Assembly: GCF_002027555.1 (NCBI RefSeq)
Contig: NZ_MXAP01000171.1
Coordinates: 1-5,188 of the forward strand
DNA length: 5,188 nt
Origin: Moraxella equi
Lineage (GTDB): Bacteria; Pseudomonadota; Gammaproteobacteria; Pseudomonadales; Moraxellaceae
Reading direction: 5' to 3'
In this document: piece by piece, positions 3,849-5,188 of the stretch
Numbering within the stretch: the first letter of the stretch is position 1
Layout: each line of letters opens with the position of its first letter
Notes under the pieces: generated by a model
Database searches by the model: none
Told to the model about the DNA's origin: nothing
Seen by the model: the letters and a program-made list of their open reading frames with translations, nothing else
Translations under genes and position numbers: made by a program

Positions 3849-5162
3849 ATGAAAATTATCACTTCATCATTATGTATCTCATTTGCGTTTTTGATAGGAC
3901 AGCAGTTAATTGTTGGTTTGTCCACATATTTTATTGCAAATCTTGCCATAGACATTGCCCAAAAAGATAGTTTTTTAATAAATTTAGGTGGTTTTGTTTT
4001 ATCATTAATCATTGTTTACATCCCTGCTTATTTTGCAATCATTTATTTAGAAAAATCAAAATTTGACCTACTAAATAATTATGTTCAAAAATTTATTATG
4101 ACTTTTTTTGGCAAAACTGCTTTACTTAATAATAAAGAATTAAAAGAACAGAGTACTGTCTTTGTTAGCCAAGAAAGCAAATCAGTAATAGATGATATGT
4201 TGGACTTTGCATTTGATGGCGTGGCACTAATTTTAAATTTATTGATTAACATCTTAATTTTGGGGTTTTTTCTTGATTATAACTTATTGGTGGCTTATAT
4301 CGTTGGGTTTTTATTGGTAGAATTTTTTATTTTTTACCATCAAAATAAAATATCCAAAATATCCAAAATATCTCAAAAGTCCAGAATATCTTTTATTGCT
4401 ATTTTAAATAAAATTTGGGACAATGTTATTATTTTTAACAAATACAATATGGGTATTTTTAATCATATTTATAAAAATAATTTCAACCGTTCAAAAAAAT
4501 ATCATATTTATAGCCAATCATTAAATCAATTGATTTCAAGTTTTGGTATGATTCTGTTTATGATTCCTGTATTAAGCTTGATTGTTTATTTATTCATAAA
4601 ACATCAAAATGATTATGTATTTTTATCATTATTGGTTGCAACATTACCAAGACAAATACAGCTATTGCAAATGGGTCAGGCACTCGTTTTTCATCAAACC
4701 AATTTTTCTAGCATTAAAGCCAGATTTATTGGTTTGCAAAATTCTTTAAATATGCCCAATATTGATATATTAAGCAGAATTAACTTTAAAGATATTTTTA
4801 TTAATAATACACCATTGAGCGATTTTGATTTAAATAATTTGCCAAAAAATGGTAGAATGACGATTAGGGGTTGTAATGGTGTTGGTAAAAGTAGTTTTTT
4901 ATTATATTTAAAAACATTATTATCAAATAGGGCTTTTTATCTTCCTGTCAATCATGATTTACTTTTTCATCAAAACAATAAAAAATCGACAGGTCAAAAA
5001 TTGTTTGCACACTTAATAGAGATTCGGAACAATAAAAGTGATGTTGATGTTATTATTCTTGATGAGTGGGACGCAAATTTAGACAATATCAACAAAAATT
5101 ATCTTGATGAATTGATAAATGAATTGGCAATGGAAAAGTTGGTTGTTGAAGTTAGGCATTAA
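3849..5162 (+). CDS. ABC exporter, fused membrane and short ATPase domain (SyrD/PvdE-like)
   Basis: Inner-membrane half-transporter, probably acting as a dimer to export the modified peptide. I chose the ATG at 3849 (437 aa) over 3828 because 3828 lies in a hairpin stem; neither has a clear ribosome site. Likely spans: about 5-30, 43-66, 122-142, 145-163, 229-250 and 256-275. The ATPase domain starts near 315: Walker A GCNGVGKSS (341-349), signature STGQK (380-384), Walker B plus catalytic Glu VIILDEWD (401-408), D-loop-like NLD (410-412), and the final residue H437 at the switch-histidine position. STGQ with ILDEW is typical of the SyrD/PvdE cyclic-peptide exporters. Oddly, only about 30 residues separate Walker A from the signature, against roughly 90 normally, so most of the helical subdomain and a clear Q-loop are missing. 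No C39 peptidase domain is present, so leader removal needs another protease. The gene is extremely A/T-rich. Confidence 0.8.
   Translation: MKIITSSLCISFAFLIGQQLIVGLSTYFIANLAIDIAQKDSFLINLGGFVLSLIIVYIPAYFAIIYLEKSKFDLLNNYVQKFIMTFFGKTALLNNKELKEQSTVFVSQESKSVIDDMLDFAFDGVALILNLLINILILGFFLDYNLLVAYIVGFLLVEFFIFYHQNKISKISKISQKSRISFIAILNKIWDNVIIFNKYNMGIFNHIYKNNFNRSKKYHIYSQSLNQLISSFGMILFMIPVLSLIVYLFIKHQNDYVFLSLLVATLPRQIQLLQMGQALVFHQTNFSSIKARFIGLQNSLNMPNIDILSRINFKDIFINNTPLSDFDLNNLPKNGRMTIRGCNGVGKSSFLLYLKTLLSNRAFYLPVNHDLLFHQNNKKSTGQKLFAHLIEIRNNKSDVDVIILDEWDANLDNINKNYLDELINELAMEKLVVEVRH
4347..4373 (+). repeat. Three tandem 9-bp units inside the exporter gene
   Basis: AAAATATCC at 4347-4355 and 4356-4364, then AAAATATCT at 4365-4373, encode KIS three times (residues 167-175) in the cytoplasmic stretch after the fourth predicted membrane span. 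Gain or loss of a unit would keep the frame and change loop length by three residues. Slippage origin is inference; with only three copies it may be stable. Confidence 0.7.
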
Positions 5163-5188
5163 TATAATTTTGTAGCAACTGTATCCCT

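Overview
The window comes from a gammaproteobacterium, most likely Moraxellaceae (a Moraxella-like genome). This rests on the sequence of threonyl-tRNA synthetase, including its NCPCH zinc motif, and on GGGCGAAT repeats of a kind I recall from Moraxella genomes. Genus and species cannot be fixed from the sequence alone.

Layout. Positions 1-155 hold the 5' part of a minus-strand gene for a small membrane protein that runs off the left edge. Positions 156-496 are a divergent intergenic region with a decayed GGGCGAAT repeat, two small palindromes, a -10 box and a structured thrS leader. The leader carries two perfect 7-bp/7-nt hairpins whose loops read U-CGU-A and U-UGU-A, matching the anticodon loops of tRNA-Thr. 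They flank an A/U-rich linker and end just before the Shine-Dalgarno, the plan of the E. coli thrS translational operator. thrS (497-2431, 644 aa) follows, closed by a GGGCGAAT repeat and a strong intrinsic terminator.

Base composition then drops sharply, and a compact cassette follows that I read as a candidate ribosomally made, modified peptide (RiPP) locus. A near-consensus promoter (2523-2551) and a structured leader precede a 54-aa peptide gene (2656-2820). A perfect 17-bp hairpin terminator (2824-2862) separates it from a 285-aa protein with an HELTH motif followed by RPLxxVLH, which resembles the HExxH peptide-modification (peptide beta-hydroxylase) family. Last comes a 437-aa ABC exporter with six likely membrane spans and an unusually short ATPase domain carrying STGQ and ILDEWD motifs of the SyrD/PvdE cyclic-peptide exporters.

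Proposed working: the peptide is made in excess because the terminator limits readthrough, the HExxH enzyme hydroxylates one or more residues, and the exporter moves the product across the inner membrane. No protease, immunity gene or further tailoring enzyme is visible, and the window ends 26 bases after the exporter stop. The cassette looks acquired relative to thrS, but no integrase, transposase or attachment site is visible.
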